DNA of 64,000 nucleotides from Lumbricus rubellus (GCA_945859605.1 OX243811.1:60896116-60960115), one strand, 5' to 3'. Counted from the stretch's first letter, positions 10,981-23,416 are shown. The notes: generated by a model from the letters alone, not told the origin. Numbers and translations are program-made.

Positions 10981-13900
10981 CAAGGGCTCCAGTTATTCCC
11001 ACGATGTACCTCTGCTCCGATGCCTCATTAATGACGACTAGTTGTGCGTCATTGTGCAGTTGTCGACATGTTTCCTGCGCGTTGTTCCAGTCTGTCGGCT
11101 TACGGAGAAGTGCGTAGCATTTTTGAAAGCCATGAGTAGTGTGCCAGTAATTAAAGCCATTTGGACATTGAGTGCTGAAGAAAAAATACATGATACTAAC
11201 ACCTGTGCAAATCAACATCTGTTTTACGGATTTTTCTACACAGGAAACAATTTCCAAATTCTACAATTAGGCATATACAAGAATGTTTGGACAGATATTC
11301 ATTTGGTCAATCATTTCAAAAATTATCTACAAGAAATACACTAAGAGGCGCTCCCATCCCAACCACAGCAATACAGGTAAAAATGTAAGTAACTCGTAAA
11401 GCGTAGCCTATTGGTATTATTTCTAGGCAGTGGGCACATCTCCAACGGAAACCCATTACAAGTGGATATCATCATCATCATTATCATCAGCTCCTGACAC
11501 TACTAGCGGCGACAGATACGAAGTAAATGGCCTATAGGCCTAATAGTCATCGATCAAGCGTCAAGACTTGTCAATTTCACAGCCCTATAGAAGATTTCGG
11601 CCGGATGACTAAAAAAAGGTCGTCAGAATTTTCGGGCAAGCGAAACGGGAATTTTTCTTAAGATTTCGGCCGGACGAAAAACATTTTTCGGGCAAAAGTC
11701 TCATTTTTGCCCCCCCAACGCTGAAATGTCCCCTACGCCTATGCCTATCAGTCCTAGTCCAAGTTATGCTCTTAATATGTAGCCTTTGTTGTCCATCCAT
11801 CGTAGTCTTATAGCCTACTTTTGTTTCTTTTTCCTTCGAATCTCGACTCACAAAGATTCTCGAGTAGTGCATTTTGCGGTATTCTGTTAGCATGTCTTCT
11901 TCCTACGGGACCAAACCATAGGAGTAGGCCTACTCGTCGAATGACTGTCTAGCAGATTTACAAGTGTGAATACCTAGTGCATGTCAATTTGTGCAACGTT
12001 AATATTGTCGATGTCTTACATTGTTAATGACTGAATAATAACTGGTTTTCTGGCGGACTGTCCGCTCTGCATATTGCTTATGACAATGCTGTGCGCTGGC
12101 TTAGCGCGCGAACTGTAGGCCTAAACGCCAATTAGGCCTATTACATTTACAATATTATTGTAATTCAGACAATTCTAAGATTCTTTACACGCATAATGTC
12201 AACTGTCAAAGTAAATGTCATGAGCCCGAGAGCAAGTGAAGCTTCAACTGTTTAAAAAGGTAATTCAGTATTGATTTCCTGGATAGTTGCTGGAAGGCTG
12301 TCCCAGGCGCGTGGGCCTGCGACCAGAAAGGCGCGATCACCCATTTTATTTTTCGTCAGGGATCGGACACGTCGGCGGTCATGGACGATCGCAGCCGGGA
12401 CCTGCTTGGATCGTCTGCTAAAGGTTTGATGCTATCCGCGAGTTAGCCTGGTGCGTAGTTGTTGAGGCATTTGTGCATTAGGATACAAATAGGCTAATAA
12501 TGTTTCTTATATTCTGCAGATTTTAAATCTTTCAGACATTTCATAACCAACTCAGTTCTGCCGCAATATTTCCTTTCTCATCTTGTTTTTCATTGTCCAG
12601 CATTTTTGTATTATACACATACATTACCAGCACCAAAGACCCAGAAAAAGTAAAGTGATTTTGAGACAGCGGATCGACCGAAAGACGCTCTTGGACAGCG
12701 GAGTAGCTAGTAGCTACCATGTGTGCAGTATATGCAAGGCACACAGGCCCACGACCTCCAGGATTCCACAGAAATTGTTGAATTATTCATCTAAAACCTA
12801 ATTAGCAATTCACATTATTTTGTGACAGATGTAGTTTTTGTGAACATAGGCTACTTGAATTAGCCTATCCTTGCTTCGTTACTTTATTGACGCCTGTCAA
12901 CCGCTGTGCTGTTTGCAAGTAAAACTATAGGCCAACTCAACTCCTTCTAACGCGTTTTCGTCTTGAATCATGGCGGTAAAATTGCAATCTTGCCAATCTT
13001 GCTGATGTTAGTGTGCGTGAACGATAATAAAATATATTCTAATAGGCCTACAGTTAAGTTGAGATCATGAATGATGAAACGAATCATACCGGCATAAGAT
13101 TTTCATTTCGCTTGTTCACTTTTCTATGCAAAGGATAAGGGCGTCATTTGCTGAACATGGTAATAGGCCTACTAGTGACCTGACGTCTCCCTCAACCTAG
13201 GTCACAATTATGGGGGTTTGAGATGGTTCAGCCTCGCTAGTCTAGTAGTCTTTTTAGGGCCACATATTTAAGTTTTCTGTTCACCCCTTCACAACCCAAC
13301 TCCACGTAGTTCATAGTCTGACTCCAGTTATTTTTCTACAATTCCCATACTGCTATATCAACCCCTCTCAGCTCTCACCCTAACATCAGGGAGACCAGAT
13401 TCCCAGAGAATCGCGTTTTGCCCCTATATTTGCACTGGCAGGCAATATATTGCTAAACTTTTTGTAGGTACCCTACTATGAACATTGATGGTGTGTTGTT
13501 TTTGGTGCGCAAATTGCAAATCATGGACCAGAAGTGATAAATAATTGACATATTTTGATGAACAAAATGCTATAAAGAAAAATCTACGATGCCAGGACAT
13601 TACTTTAGGTTATATTAGTGATCCTATTAAATAATAAGTTGATAATTCTGCAACGTGATAGATTGTCAAATTGGCTGAGAAATCAGAGCAGTTATAACAC
13701 TTTAATTTATCTATCAAATTCGTGCAGCATTCCGTGTCTTTTTTGTGAGTTGCATTGCACGTGTTGGGCTTATTTGCAACTGTTGTTGACTAGTTTTGGT
13801 AACCTCGATTGCAGGAAAGCAAGGATAGGCCTACTGTCCGTACAAGGTCTATCAGGGCTCATACTCTGAACACGAGCACATGAAAAGCTAGATGCGCCAC

Positions 13901-16503
13901 TTTTTAAAAATGAGGCTCCATGTTATTTTCGGTTGAACTGTGTTGCAGAATCTATAGTTTGAGTAAAGTCCGCATAACATCAATTTTAATTTTTAAAAGT
14001 AGAGTCTATTAACTTATCAAGAGAGCCTGTGTAAAAGTGCGTAGCCTATAGGCCTGCATCATTCCGTTCTTCTTGTATAGCCTACGATCTACCTTCAAAT
14101 GGAATAACTCGCATAGTCGCATACCTTCATTTCTTTGCATCGTTTCTCGAAACAGCTTCGCTTCCAAATCGCAACCACGCCACGCAGAGGCTTTTATTAA
14201 ATGCGACTCGGGTCTATAAATGATCAGACCTCGTCATATCCGCAAGCGAGACGACTGTCTATTTTAATGATATAATTGCGCGAATGAATGGATAAGTTTA
14301 GGCCTACTGGGAAGTGGGAACCCTATACTGTTTCAGTCTGTTTGGTCCTGATTCAACTGAAGAAAATAATTACAACATAGTAATAGTCTACTTATAGTTG
14401 GTCGCTGACAGCTAACTTTTCTGAGCAGTCGGATCAGGAACAGGTTTAGGAGGAATATGACGTAGGCCTACAATTGGCTTGATGAGCCAATTATAATCAT
14501 CCTATAAAAAGACTGGCTAGTCAGATAAGAGAGCGGACTACTATAATTACTGAGAAAGCCGTGACAAATAAAATTTAGCCTATTCATACAGATTTATTTA
14601 TTTATTTCTGAAATTTATATAGCGCCTCTTCAAGGTATAGGCCTACGCTACTCAGAAGCACTCCCGGCCAGACCACGGCTAAATAAAACAGTTTTTAAGT
14701 TCTTAAGAAACAGAGCGGAGTAACCTCTGGGAATTAGGCGCAGTGTAACAGGGAGACCATTCCAGGTTGTCGGACCAGCAACAGGGAATGAGCGACTCTG
14801 TCGGATAGTAGTCCGCGAGCGGGGAGCCGGAAACTCAACTTGGTTAGCCGATCGAAGGGTTGATCGACGCTGAACTCCCAAGGTGGAACAACAGAGTTCT
14901 CGAAGATACGTTGGAGCTAGTCCCTCAATGCACCGCCTAACCAACACACATACACTGTATGCAATCCGCTGTGGAGAAGGGAGCCAGTGTAAGATATCCC
15001 GCATATAAAATGAGAAATGGCCATATTTGGGGATATGGCCAACAAATCGCGCCGCAGAGCTGAGTACAAGTTCCAGGCAGCCAATCCGGTCAGCCGGTAG
15101 TCCATGATAAAGGGTGCTGCAGTAGTCAAGGCGGGAAACTACGAAAGAGTGAACAAGATACTGTAGAGGCAGCGCTAAAAGACAGAGCGGGAGACCACCT
15201 TAAGCTGACGCAACTGGCAGTAACAGCATCGGCATGGTAGGTTTATATGCCGAGTGAAAGTTAGCTCTTGGTCTAAAATAATACCGTACCAAGGTCCCGT
15301 ACAAAAGGTGAGAAAGTAATCAGAAGAAACTCTAATGCTAAGGCTTTCATGTCCAATATTGTCAGTTGTTGACGAGTCCCAAACCAGATACATTGCGTCT
15401 TGGTAGAATTCCGTCGCAAACGGTGTGAGGACAGGCCTCCATGGTTTCCATGGCCCTACAAATTTCTCGAACTGCATCAGCAGCGGCAGATGCTGGGCAG
15501 TGAACATAATATGTCTGGAGTTTATATAGACGAGGAAAAACGTTTTTAGAGAGGGAGAAGACAGTTCACATTATGGCCCGATATTACATTCGATTTTGCA
15601 GAAGATATTTTGCCTATAATAATATTATGTAAATTTTAAAATGAATAAAATTTGTAAGTAAAGTGCTGTATGTAGAGAAGCGCCTTTGAAAGCATTTGAA
15701 CGTGCAGTCCTATCCGTCGTTGTCCAAGTTACTAGGTGGATTAGTGTATTGGCAACTGGCAAGTACAACTAAGCAAACAGTGCAAATGCACATTTTACTT
15801 TGAAATAGATTTAAAGTGGCGATCGAGACAGACGAATTGAATAGGAGGAATCTGGATAAAATCTGTGAAAGATTTGATTCAGTGATTCGCGAGTGGAAAG
15901 ATCGTGGAGCGCGCCAGAGAAGAGACGAAAGAGGGTAAAGAGTGAGAATTGAGAATGAAGAGAGTGAGAGAGAGAGAGAGAGTTCTCATCGCAATTCATA
16001 CTAAATTTGTATCTGGGAAAGGAAGCCGAGGAAAACAAGGGCAGGGAGAAGTTGTCACCACTTTTCCGGGGAAAGTTACGCCCATGGGCCTACCTGTGGA
16101 GTTCTTGAATGGTGCCGTTATGTTCATTCCTCTCCATGCCCTCCGTTTCAAGTTCACTTTCGTGTCCACTTTCAAATTCCTCATCTGGTTCGCTCCTAAA
16201 ATTATATAGGCCTATGTTACGCCTTTCCAGGCGATTTTCCAGACGCGTGATTTGAGCTCTTGTATCATTGTGTTCTGCTTGCATATGTCTTTTGATTTCC
16301 TCAATGGAGTAGCTCATACACGTGTAAGGGTTTTCAACCAGATTCTCCAGTTGCACGATATGAGCCATAAGATTCTGAACTTCTGATCGAATGCTTTTGA
16401 TTACGCCACCAACGGTAGGGCTAGACCTACTCTGTACTATTACAGAAATGTAGCCGATATATATTGCGATCAAAAGCAAACGAACGCAATGAGACTTCAC
16501 CAT
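10981..16503 (-). CDS. C-type lectin gene 1 (signal/stalk exon and first CTLD exon; 3' half not in window)
   Basis: Exon 1 is 16094-16503: ATG at 16503, a hydrophobic signal segment (CVRLLLIAIYIGYISVIV), then a charged heptad-like stalk (LENRLERRN). It ends AG|GTAGG in phase 2. Exon 2 is 10981-11174: acceptor ttcttcag, beginning in phase 2, with TQCPNGFNYW, KCYALL, W..AQETC and LVVINEASEQ, the first half of a long-form C-type lectin domain. It ends G|GTAAAC in phase 1. Both phases match lectin gene 2. The expected second CTLD exon with the EPN/QPD and WND motifs is not found between 10981 and position 1, which is filled with transposons, so the gene is either truncated or continues outside. 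The product would be a secreted carbohydrate-recognition protein. Confidence 0.7.
11344..12244. other. Lectin gene 1 intron, left part
   Basis: Contains a short ATC microsatellite (about 11467-11490) and a hAT fragment at 11590-11743. No other recognised feature. Confidence 0.5.
11590..11743 (-). mobile_element. Truncated copy of the 57415-57779 hAT element
   Basis: In reverse orientation it matches the left part of 57415-57779, ending in CCCTACGCCTATG, the element terminus. The module (GGATGAC, A-run, GGTCGTCA) is at 11603-11625. The other end is missing. Confidence 0.8.
12245..12430 (-). mobile_element. LINE fragment, C-terminal ORF2 tail
   Basis: On the minus strand it reads RRRVRSLTKNKMGDRAFLVA, then GPRAWDSLPATIQEI, the RxFxVAGPxxWNxLP tail of L2/CR1-type ORF2. 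Nothing upstream or downstream extends it. Confidence 0.7.
12431..14595. other. Lectin gene 1 intron, no feature seen
   Basis: AT-rich with scattered TAGGCCTA words. I recognise no exon, RNA gene or complete repeat. Confidence 0.45.
14600..15530 (-). mobile_element. L2/CR1-type LINE fragment
   Basis: On the minus strand in broken frames: GIILDQELTFTRHI (RT thumb entry), then a degraded DYC/GLP region, ILHWLPSPQRIAYSV, GLAPTYLRELC, and RSFPVAGPTTWNGLPVTLR at the C-terminus. It ends near 14620 in a GGCGCTATATAA-type 3' end (plus strand ttatatagcgcc). It lies in lectin gene 1 intron 1. Confidence 0.8.
15541..16090. other. Lectin gene 1 intron, right part
   Basis: No recognised feature apart from a short GA-rich run at about 15960-15980. 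Confidence 0.4.
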
Positions 16504-16605
16504 TTTCACAGCAATGTAAAGTTTTCTGAACGGTAATCGCTCGCAGTTGAAGAACATACACCAAGGCACTATTGGTCAAACTGAAAGGTCCACTGAAGCT
16601 AAGGG

Positions 16606-16613
16606 TTTATATA
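16606..16613 (-). promoter_or_regulatory. TATA box of lectin gene 1
   Basis: TATATAAA on the minus strand, about 105 bases upstream of the ATG at 16503. A CCAAT-type motif (plus strand attgg) lies between it and the ATG. Confidence 0.45.
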
Positions 16614-16619
16614 GGCTAC

Positions 16620-17537
16620 TAGACCCAGAACACGTCAAATGACAACCATGTGCTTGAAAACACGATAGTCTTATCTTATCAAAGAAAGTGCTTTGGCCCA
16701 TCTGCCTGTATTACATTCCAGCTTCAGTGCAAGTATGAAAAAGCAGAACTAGGCCCTATCACGTAGAGCGATCACGCACATAGTCTAAACGCATAAATTA
16801 CGTTGCCTGTAGGACAATACTCGATACATCTCTTTGCACTCGCAAAGTCTCGCATGATCCACAGGATGTATGGTACGGCATTTGCGCGATCATGTGAAAT
16901 AATATCAGGGTGCACTAATTAGGCCTATACTAAGAACCCCAGAATGATTGAAGGGACGTTGATTGCTATAGGCCTATAACTAGTCCAGAATGAGAAAAAT
17001 TATTGTTTAGGCTTTATATATTATTATTATATATAATATTTATATCACATGCATTGTACATAGTTATTAGTTATACGTTTCAAGTGTGTAGAACTATGTG
17101 TGATTATAATAATAGGTATAGACGCGTTAACCTAGTGTGCATGCACGTTGAGACTGTTTTCTGTATATCTGTAACATGAAATGTTCAGAATGGTTTCTAA
17201 CCAGTCAGGTACAGTAAAAATGAGTAAACCACTTGATCTTTTATAATGCATCGTCACTTTCTTATACAGCCAGCCAAACCATTATCTATTTATCCTCAAT
17301 CTGAAAATAATAAACCCGACAAGATGGGGCAAATTCAAATTGGGACATTCTGAACACTCATGTGTGGTTATACCCCAAAGCAATTACACTCTGTACAAAG
17401 GCGGATATGGAAATTTTCGAAGGGGTGGGCCCAAATGTTTGGCTTTGGTGGGTAGGCTAGAGACAAATTTCGTTGATCTTTGGCCGAAAAAATCTGAAGA
17501 CCTTTTTAGTCACATCGTAAACTACCTTGAAACTATT
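16620..17537. other. Intergenic upstream of lectin gene 1
   Basis: AT-rich. It carries a degenerate module (GAAGAC, C, T5, AGTCACATC) at 17496-17517 just before the palindrome. No gene is seen. Confidence 0.45.
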
Positions 17538-18338
17538 AGTCGGGTCAATCTACGAAATATCTTCGGTGAACCCAAAAAAAATTGCAAGAAAACGTTTTAT
17601 GACGATTTTCTGGTCTCTTGGGTCTGGTGATGAACATACTAAAAGTTACAAGAAATCGGACCACGGCAAGTGGTCTCATTTTGGCGGGAAAAAGATGGCC
17701 GACAATTGGATCAGGCTTGGAATCTGGAAGTGATACTGTTAGAAGCAAAATCATGTATAAATTCGCTAAAATGCTTTTCTAGACTAATTTGACCCTCCTG
17801 AGAACGAAAATCGTAGTTAGCAAGCTTGAATTTTAGCGGTTGCATGAGAAAACAAGATGGCGGCCAAAATGGCGGCCTGTTGCTTCAAAAGGCTGTAAGT
17901 CGGGTATTGTATGTGATATGAACATGATTTTGTCATTTAAATTAAGATGTTAGGGTTCTAGGCATGCAATGGAATTAAAGACACATATGTAGTACAGGAG
18001 GAAAACCAAAATGGTGGAAACAATGGCGGCCAGAATGTTGAAATTGTTTCAAATGGAGTGATGCATGCAATTGAAACATGAATTCTGACTCCAATTTATC
18101 ATTTTGGAGGTCACGGAAAGCAATGGAATCAACTCTGCACATGTGACACTGCAAGAAAAGTAAAATGGCAGCGATCGGAAACGTTTCTGAGAGGTTCGTC
18201 AACGGAACTGTTGGGCTCATGGCAAGCGAAAGTGTGTCGGAAATAGATGGATCTACGGTGGAGGAGGCGGAGGAGGATGAGGAGGAGGCGGAACGGGGAA
18301 TAAGGCGAATTGAATTCATCTTCCGCAATCCCATCCTC

Positions 18339-18628
18339 TGTGTGCGACCTGGTGGTGGACCGGTAACGCGTCCGATCACAGAGCGGGAGGTTGCGGGTTC
18401 GACTCCCGGTAACGACCTTGGGCAAGTTGTTCACGCACACGTGCCTCTGTCACCAAGCAGTATAATTTGGTACCGGCGTAAGCTGGGAAGTAAACAGCAA
18501 GTCCTGCGATACGCTGGCCTCGTGTCCAGGACCTTGGGATTCGTCCATTGCTGGCTCAGGGCCATGGAAAAGGAGATGAGCGCCTCCCTGTGTTCCTCAT
18601 GGAATGGGATAGGACTTTACTTTTTTTT
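18339..18628 (+). mobile_element. tRNA-derived SINE
   Basis: The head resembles a tRNA gene, with a B-box GGGTTCGACTCCC at 18395-18407 and an A-box-like GTGGTGGACCGG about 40 bases earlier. The tail ends in a T-rich run. A perfect 12-bp target duplication AATCCCATCCTC flanks it (18327-18338, 18629-18640). The right palindrome arm has the empty site, so the SINE is younger than the inversion. Confidence 0.88.
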
Positions 18629-19069
18629 AATCCCATCCTCCTCCAAGACATCCACATCATCATCAGCATCATCTTCATCACAGCATAGCATCAAACGGCG
18701 CTGGAGGAATGGTTCATTCCAGGTCTCGGGGTCAGTCCATCAAACAGCATGTACATGTACAATGTACATGCATGGGTTCGGCGCTGAAACGAAGGGCTTC
18801 ATCAACGGTCACCAAGAGCAGTCGGCATCGTCCCTCTTCGGAAGCCTGGCCAATGGGTACCTGCCGGGACCACACAAACAGTGTTTGCTATCCATGACGC
18901 ATCACCACCACCACCAGCACCACCACCATCAGCACTACCACCACCTGGAGATGGAAGTTGTTCGAATATTTTCTGCACTCTAAACGCAGATTACGTTACC
19001 CTAGAAGCCACTGTTTGCACAGCGATGTTTCAAGAGGGAGGGGGTCCAATCTGAATTGATAGTGGAAAG

Positions 19070-19190
19070 GATGCTGTACCTCTTCAGCTCACTGCTGATC
19101 TTCTGCGCTAGGTCCTTCGTGTTGATCTTTCCCGTCTCCAGGTTAAGGCGGTTGTGGTAGTGGTGGTGGTGACCGCCCTTGCGAGACAAT
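19070..19190 (-). pseudogene. ONECUT/HNF6-like CUT-domain fragment
   Basis: On the minus strand it reads GHHHHYHNRLNLETG followed by INTKDLAQKISSELKRYSI, which matches the start of the CUT domain of ONECUT transcription factors closely (13 of 19 residues as I recall the vertebrate HNF6 sequence). The similarity ends abruptly after KRYSI without a splice donor, and no rest of the CUT domain or homeodomain follows. A His-rich stretch on the plus strand at about 18902-18950 could be another piece of the same parent gene. I read it as captured debris in the palindrome spacer. Confidence 0.6.
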
Positions 19191-20471
19191 CCATCGAAGG
19201 GCCTCCGTGGGAGCTGATCTGTCTCTTAGCGTTCCTGGTCCTATACGAGGGCTGACACCGCGAGGGGGAGATCAGTGCAACAAGAAGAGGTTCGTAGTGT
19301 ACGGGTTGGGAGTGGACGACGGCTGGAGGACACGCGACGACGACGATGGAACAGCGGCTGGTAGAGGCAGCCTCCTCGGGTGTACGGGTCGTAGGGGTGC
19401 GCTGATTGATGCGTCATGGATATCAAACCCTTGTCCTGTTTGTGTGGCCCCGGCAGGTACCCATTGGCCAGGCTTCCATAGAGAGATGATGCTGATTGCC
19501 CCTGGTGACCGTTGGTGAAGCCCTTCGTTTCAGCGCCGAACCCATGCATGTACATTGTACATGTACATGCTGTTTGATGGACTGACCCCGAGACCTGGAA
19601 TGAACCATTCCTCCAGCGCCGTTTGATGCTATGCTGTGATGAAGATGCTGCTGATGATGATGTGGATGGCTTGGAGGAGGATGGGATTGCAGAAGATGAA
19701 TTCAATTCGCCTTATACCCCGTTCCGCCTCCTCCTCCTCCTCCTCCTCCTCCTCCTCCACCGTAGATCCATCTATTTCCGACACACTTTCGCTTGCCATG
19801 AGCCCAACAGTTCCGTTGACGAACTTCTCAGAAACGTTTCCGATCGCTGCCATTTTACTTTTCTTGCAGTGTCACATGTGCAGAGTTGATTCCATTGCTT
19901 TCCGTGACCTCCAAAATGATAAGTTGGAGTCAGAATTCATGTTTCAATTGCATGCATCACTCCATTTGAAACAATTTCAACATTCTGGCCGCCATTGTTT
20001 CCACCATTTTGGTTTTCCTCCTGTACTACATATGTGTCTTTAATTCCATTGCATGCCTAGAACCCTAACATCTTAATTTAAATGACAAAATCATGTTCAT
20101 ATCACATACAATACCCGACTTACAGCCTTTTGAAGCAACAGGCCGCCATTTTGGCCGCCATCTTGTTTTCTCATGCAACCGCTAAAATTCAAGCTTGCTA
20201 ACCACGATTTTCGTTCTCAGGAGGGTCAAATTAGTCTAGAAAAGCATTTTAGCGAATTTATACATGATTTGCTTCTAACAGTATCACTTCCAGATTCCAA
20301 GCCTGATCCAATTGTCGGCCATCTTTTTTCCCCGCCAAAATGAGACCACTTGCCGTGGTCCGATTTCTTGTAACTTTTAGTATGTTCATCACCAGACCCA
20401 AGAGACCAGAAAATCGTCATAAAACGTTTTCTTGCAATTTTTTGGGGGTCATGTGGTAGATTGACCCGACT

Positions 20472-20959
20472 ATATACAATTTTCCCCCTGCCAAAATAGC
20501 TGATGACCTTTTTAGCGATTTACTCGAAATGTACGGAATATATACCTAAAAACTTATACCTTTTCCAAGCCAATGCTAAAATAGTTGATGACTTTTTCCT
20601 AGTCGCATGCTATTGTTTCTCTATAACCTTTACCTGCTGCATTGATTGACACCTTGTTGAAACCTAATAGGGGGGCACGTCCTATAGGCCTACATATTTC
20701 TGAATGGATGGCCGGATTTCTCCTGGATCCGACCCTGACTTAGTAGGCCTCTATAATATAATAGTCGCTTTCAATTAAATATTGTTAATGGTCGCTGCCC
20801 GTAAAACATAAAACCACATTATATGCTTAGGCCCCCTACTCCTTTTACTCAAGCCAATAATGGAATAATTTCAATCAATAATAGGCCCTAATGTACGGGA
20901 CCGATAACATGAAACAATATTCCTGCAGATATTCGTTAAAAACTCCCATTCCAACTGTT
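20472..20959. other. Unassigned, with two hairpin modules
   Basis: The GATGAC/T-run modules at 20501-20520 and 20584-20610 are degenerate. No gene or defined element ends are seen. Confidence 0.4.
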
Positions 20960-20961
20960 TA

Positions 20962-22852
20962 GGGGAGACCGGGGCTGGTTGCAACATTTTTCACATTTTT
21001 GAGTGTCACATTTATGTCTTTGAAGCTATCTGCAAACTGTTTAGTCCAAATGAATCCTTTACATCTCGGCATCAAAACAAGATATAGTGATGATCTCAGT
21101 AACCAAGCATGTACCCACAATAACTAACTGAACAGAGGGCTCCAAAATGTTGCAACCAGCCCCGGGCCGGTGTTGGTTGTAACAACCCTCGGGGATGGTT
21201 GCAACAGTATTGAAGGTAGCCTAAATATTCAAATAGGGCTGCGTAGCCCAGAGGCCAACTGAGGTCTGCCTGTGCATCTAACTTATAAGAATGTAATAAT
21301 TAAACAAATTCAAAAATTCAGAGTATTGAGAGCATCAAAATAGATTGAAAAACTGTTTTGCCCTAGTAATCGTCATGCGAAAAGTCTGATAAATATTCTC
21401 CAGTGGCCTATATCCAATAGAGTTGGACCGGCTACTTCTACTTAATTGGGCTAATGATATTCAATATTTAATTAAAAATGTAAGATTATTTCAAGTCTTC
21501 AGAAATTTTGTATTTCAAGGATCTCTATAGAATCGATTCCAGTGTGAGAGTTATGGTTTTCCATCCACCAAAGACATTGTAAACTTAATTTATTATACAT
21601 GCCCAAGAAATCGTCTCATAGCCTACTGCAGTTGAAGAAGCTTCTGTTTGTCATCCATCCTCAAGATTGGCATTGGCACCGATATGGCCAATCAGAACAT
21701 ATCTTATAGAAATATGTGCACCGGTAATGAAGTTAACTCGCATAAAAAAACAATGGAGGCACATAATCCCTACAAATATCCAGTGCAAACCACCTCAAAG
21801 TCTCAAATTGTCTGCTTTCACCGGATGTCAACATACCAATATGCCTTATTCTTCTGTTTGTCAGAACCTTTAAAATCCGTTCAACAGTGGTTACTAGTTA
21901 GGCTACTACGGTTTCATCGAGATGATAAAAACTAATGTACATGTCACTTGCTTGGAAAGTTTATTACTGGAAATATTTCATCATGAGTTTATAGCAGTTT
22001 CATTAAAGCTTTCTAAACTCGAATCCTCTGGTGTTCACTGATGAACCTTGATTTCGCACCTTAAATCCCGAAAGCCTGCCTTCAGCAGCAGCAGCAGGCA
22101 TAGCAAACCATTGAAAGGAAGTTCATATTAAACTTAGTGGCACGTTGGTAAATACAACAAGTTCACTTGCTTCCACAATAACTTATAACACATGACACCA
22201 ACATCTGCAAATAGTCAGCAATTGATTTTGGTTACCTCCGGCCGGGATAAGTCGGTGTCATAATTTCTCCATACGCAGATTAACTTTCTCAATTTATCGC
22301 CACAATGTTGAATAATTAAATTTGTGACAGTAACTTCTTTTTCTACACCCATCTTTGTTTCTTGAATGTGCTCTAACTGCGACGGGCAGGCCAACAATAA
22401 AAGCGACTTATTGAAATAAACGTATGGGGATGGTTGCAACATGTTGCAACCATCCCCGAAAAAAATGTTGCAACCAGCCCCGAAGCAATGCCTAGACAGT
22501 CTTATGAAACCAAATTTCGACGGCAATGATTATAAATAAAATGACTAAATGCATTTTCAAGCTTAACTAGCCTACTTGTCCAACTTATAGAACCAAACCA
22601 AAATATATTTCTTTAAAACATTCGGCTATATAACGAAAAAACTAAAAACCGAAAAATTTACTTTCAATTGCCAAAAACGATTTTTTTCTTTTTCGGTAGA
22701 CATTATCAATTGATTGCTAAGAAATTAGGATACATTGGCCAAAAATGTATTCTTTACAAAATGATTTGCTCAATTTTGAGTTGCTATTATGTAGCGCTGA
22801 AATATCGATGGTGTTGCAACCAACACCTGTTGCAACCAACCCCGGTCTCCCC
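20962..22852. mobile_element. TA-flanked inverted-repeat DNA element B
   Basis: The ends GGGGAGACCGGGG / CCCCGGTCTCCCC are identical to those of element A and flanked by TA (20960-20961, 22853-22854). Its reiterated word is different: GGGG(A/C)TGGTTGCAACA and complement, at both termini, at 21146-21206 and at 22426-22483. Measured from the ends, these clusters lie at almost the same distances as in element A. No transposase frame is seen. Confidence 0.78.
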
Positions 22853-22931
22853 TACACGGGAACTGTGCACCAACATTCAGCACACCCTTTTAAAACGTTG
22901 AGACACACGTGGGTTTATTCTACCTAATCTC

Positions 22932-23133
22932 CAGGGCTGTTTTAAAGGAATTTTTAGAACAGTTACTGCGCAACTCCTTCTTTTCCTTCCCATCCTCCAT
23001 GGTAAATTACTTCCAATCGGAGTACAATGACCATTTTTGCTAGTTTTAACTGTACAGAAGTGCTTCTACAACTGCACAAAATAATCCATTTAGAACTGCA
23101 CATTTTGTGCACAACTGCACGTAAAAAAGCCTG
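22932..23133. mobile_element. hAT-type MITE (202 bp), family with GTGCAGTT words
   Basis: It begins CAGGGCTGTTTTAAAGG and ends AAAAAAGCCTG. A perfect 8-bp duplication CTAATCTC flanks it (22924-22931, 23134-23141). A reverse-orientation relative is at 56474-56664. It contains several ACTGCAC words. Confidence 0.88.
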
Positions 23134-23416
23134 CTAATCTCTGAGAGTAGGCCTACTTTTGTTTCTTTTGCCTAGATGTCTTTATGTTTAACCTGTGTTT
23201 CAAAAATCTATTCAATAATCTATTTGCTTGATATGTAGGGCGAGAATTGACGGGGTTGAAAGGGTTCAACCCCATGCATCTTCTTTGCCCAGTCGAAAGC
23301 AACATAGGCCTATTTATTACCTATAAGTTATTCATGAAAATGTAGGGCCTATGTGCAGAGTTTCTGCTAATAATTGGTGAATATATATCAATATGTTGCT
23401 TATTATGTAAGCTTAA

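Larger units (their letters stand above)
17538..20471. repeat. 3-kb imperfect palindrome (inverted arms of about 1.06 kb)
   Basis: The left arm, 17538-18904, and the right arm, 19409-20471, are reverse complements along their length with scattered mismatches, separated by about 500 bp. The left arm is longer only because a SINE (18339-18628) has inserted in it. Both arms contain the same frame (starting MAAIGNVSE), which then enters a GAG/GAA-repeat of different length in each arm, so the frames are not evidence of a live gene. The spacer and inner arm carry ONECUT-like debris. This looks like a fold-back element that captured host sequence, or an inverted duplication. Confidence 0.9.

Noticed and set aside
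18165..18983. 272-codon plus-strand frame as a host gene
   Set aside because: It runs through one palindrome arm, a SINE and a His-rich stretch; the mirrored arm breaks it differently, so it is a chance join of repeat sequences.
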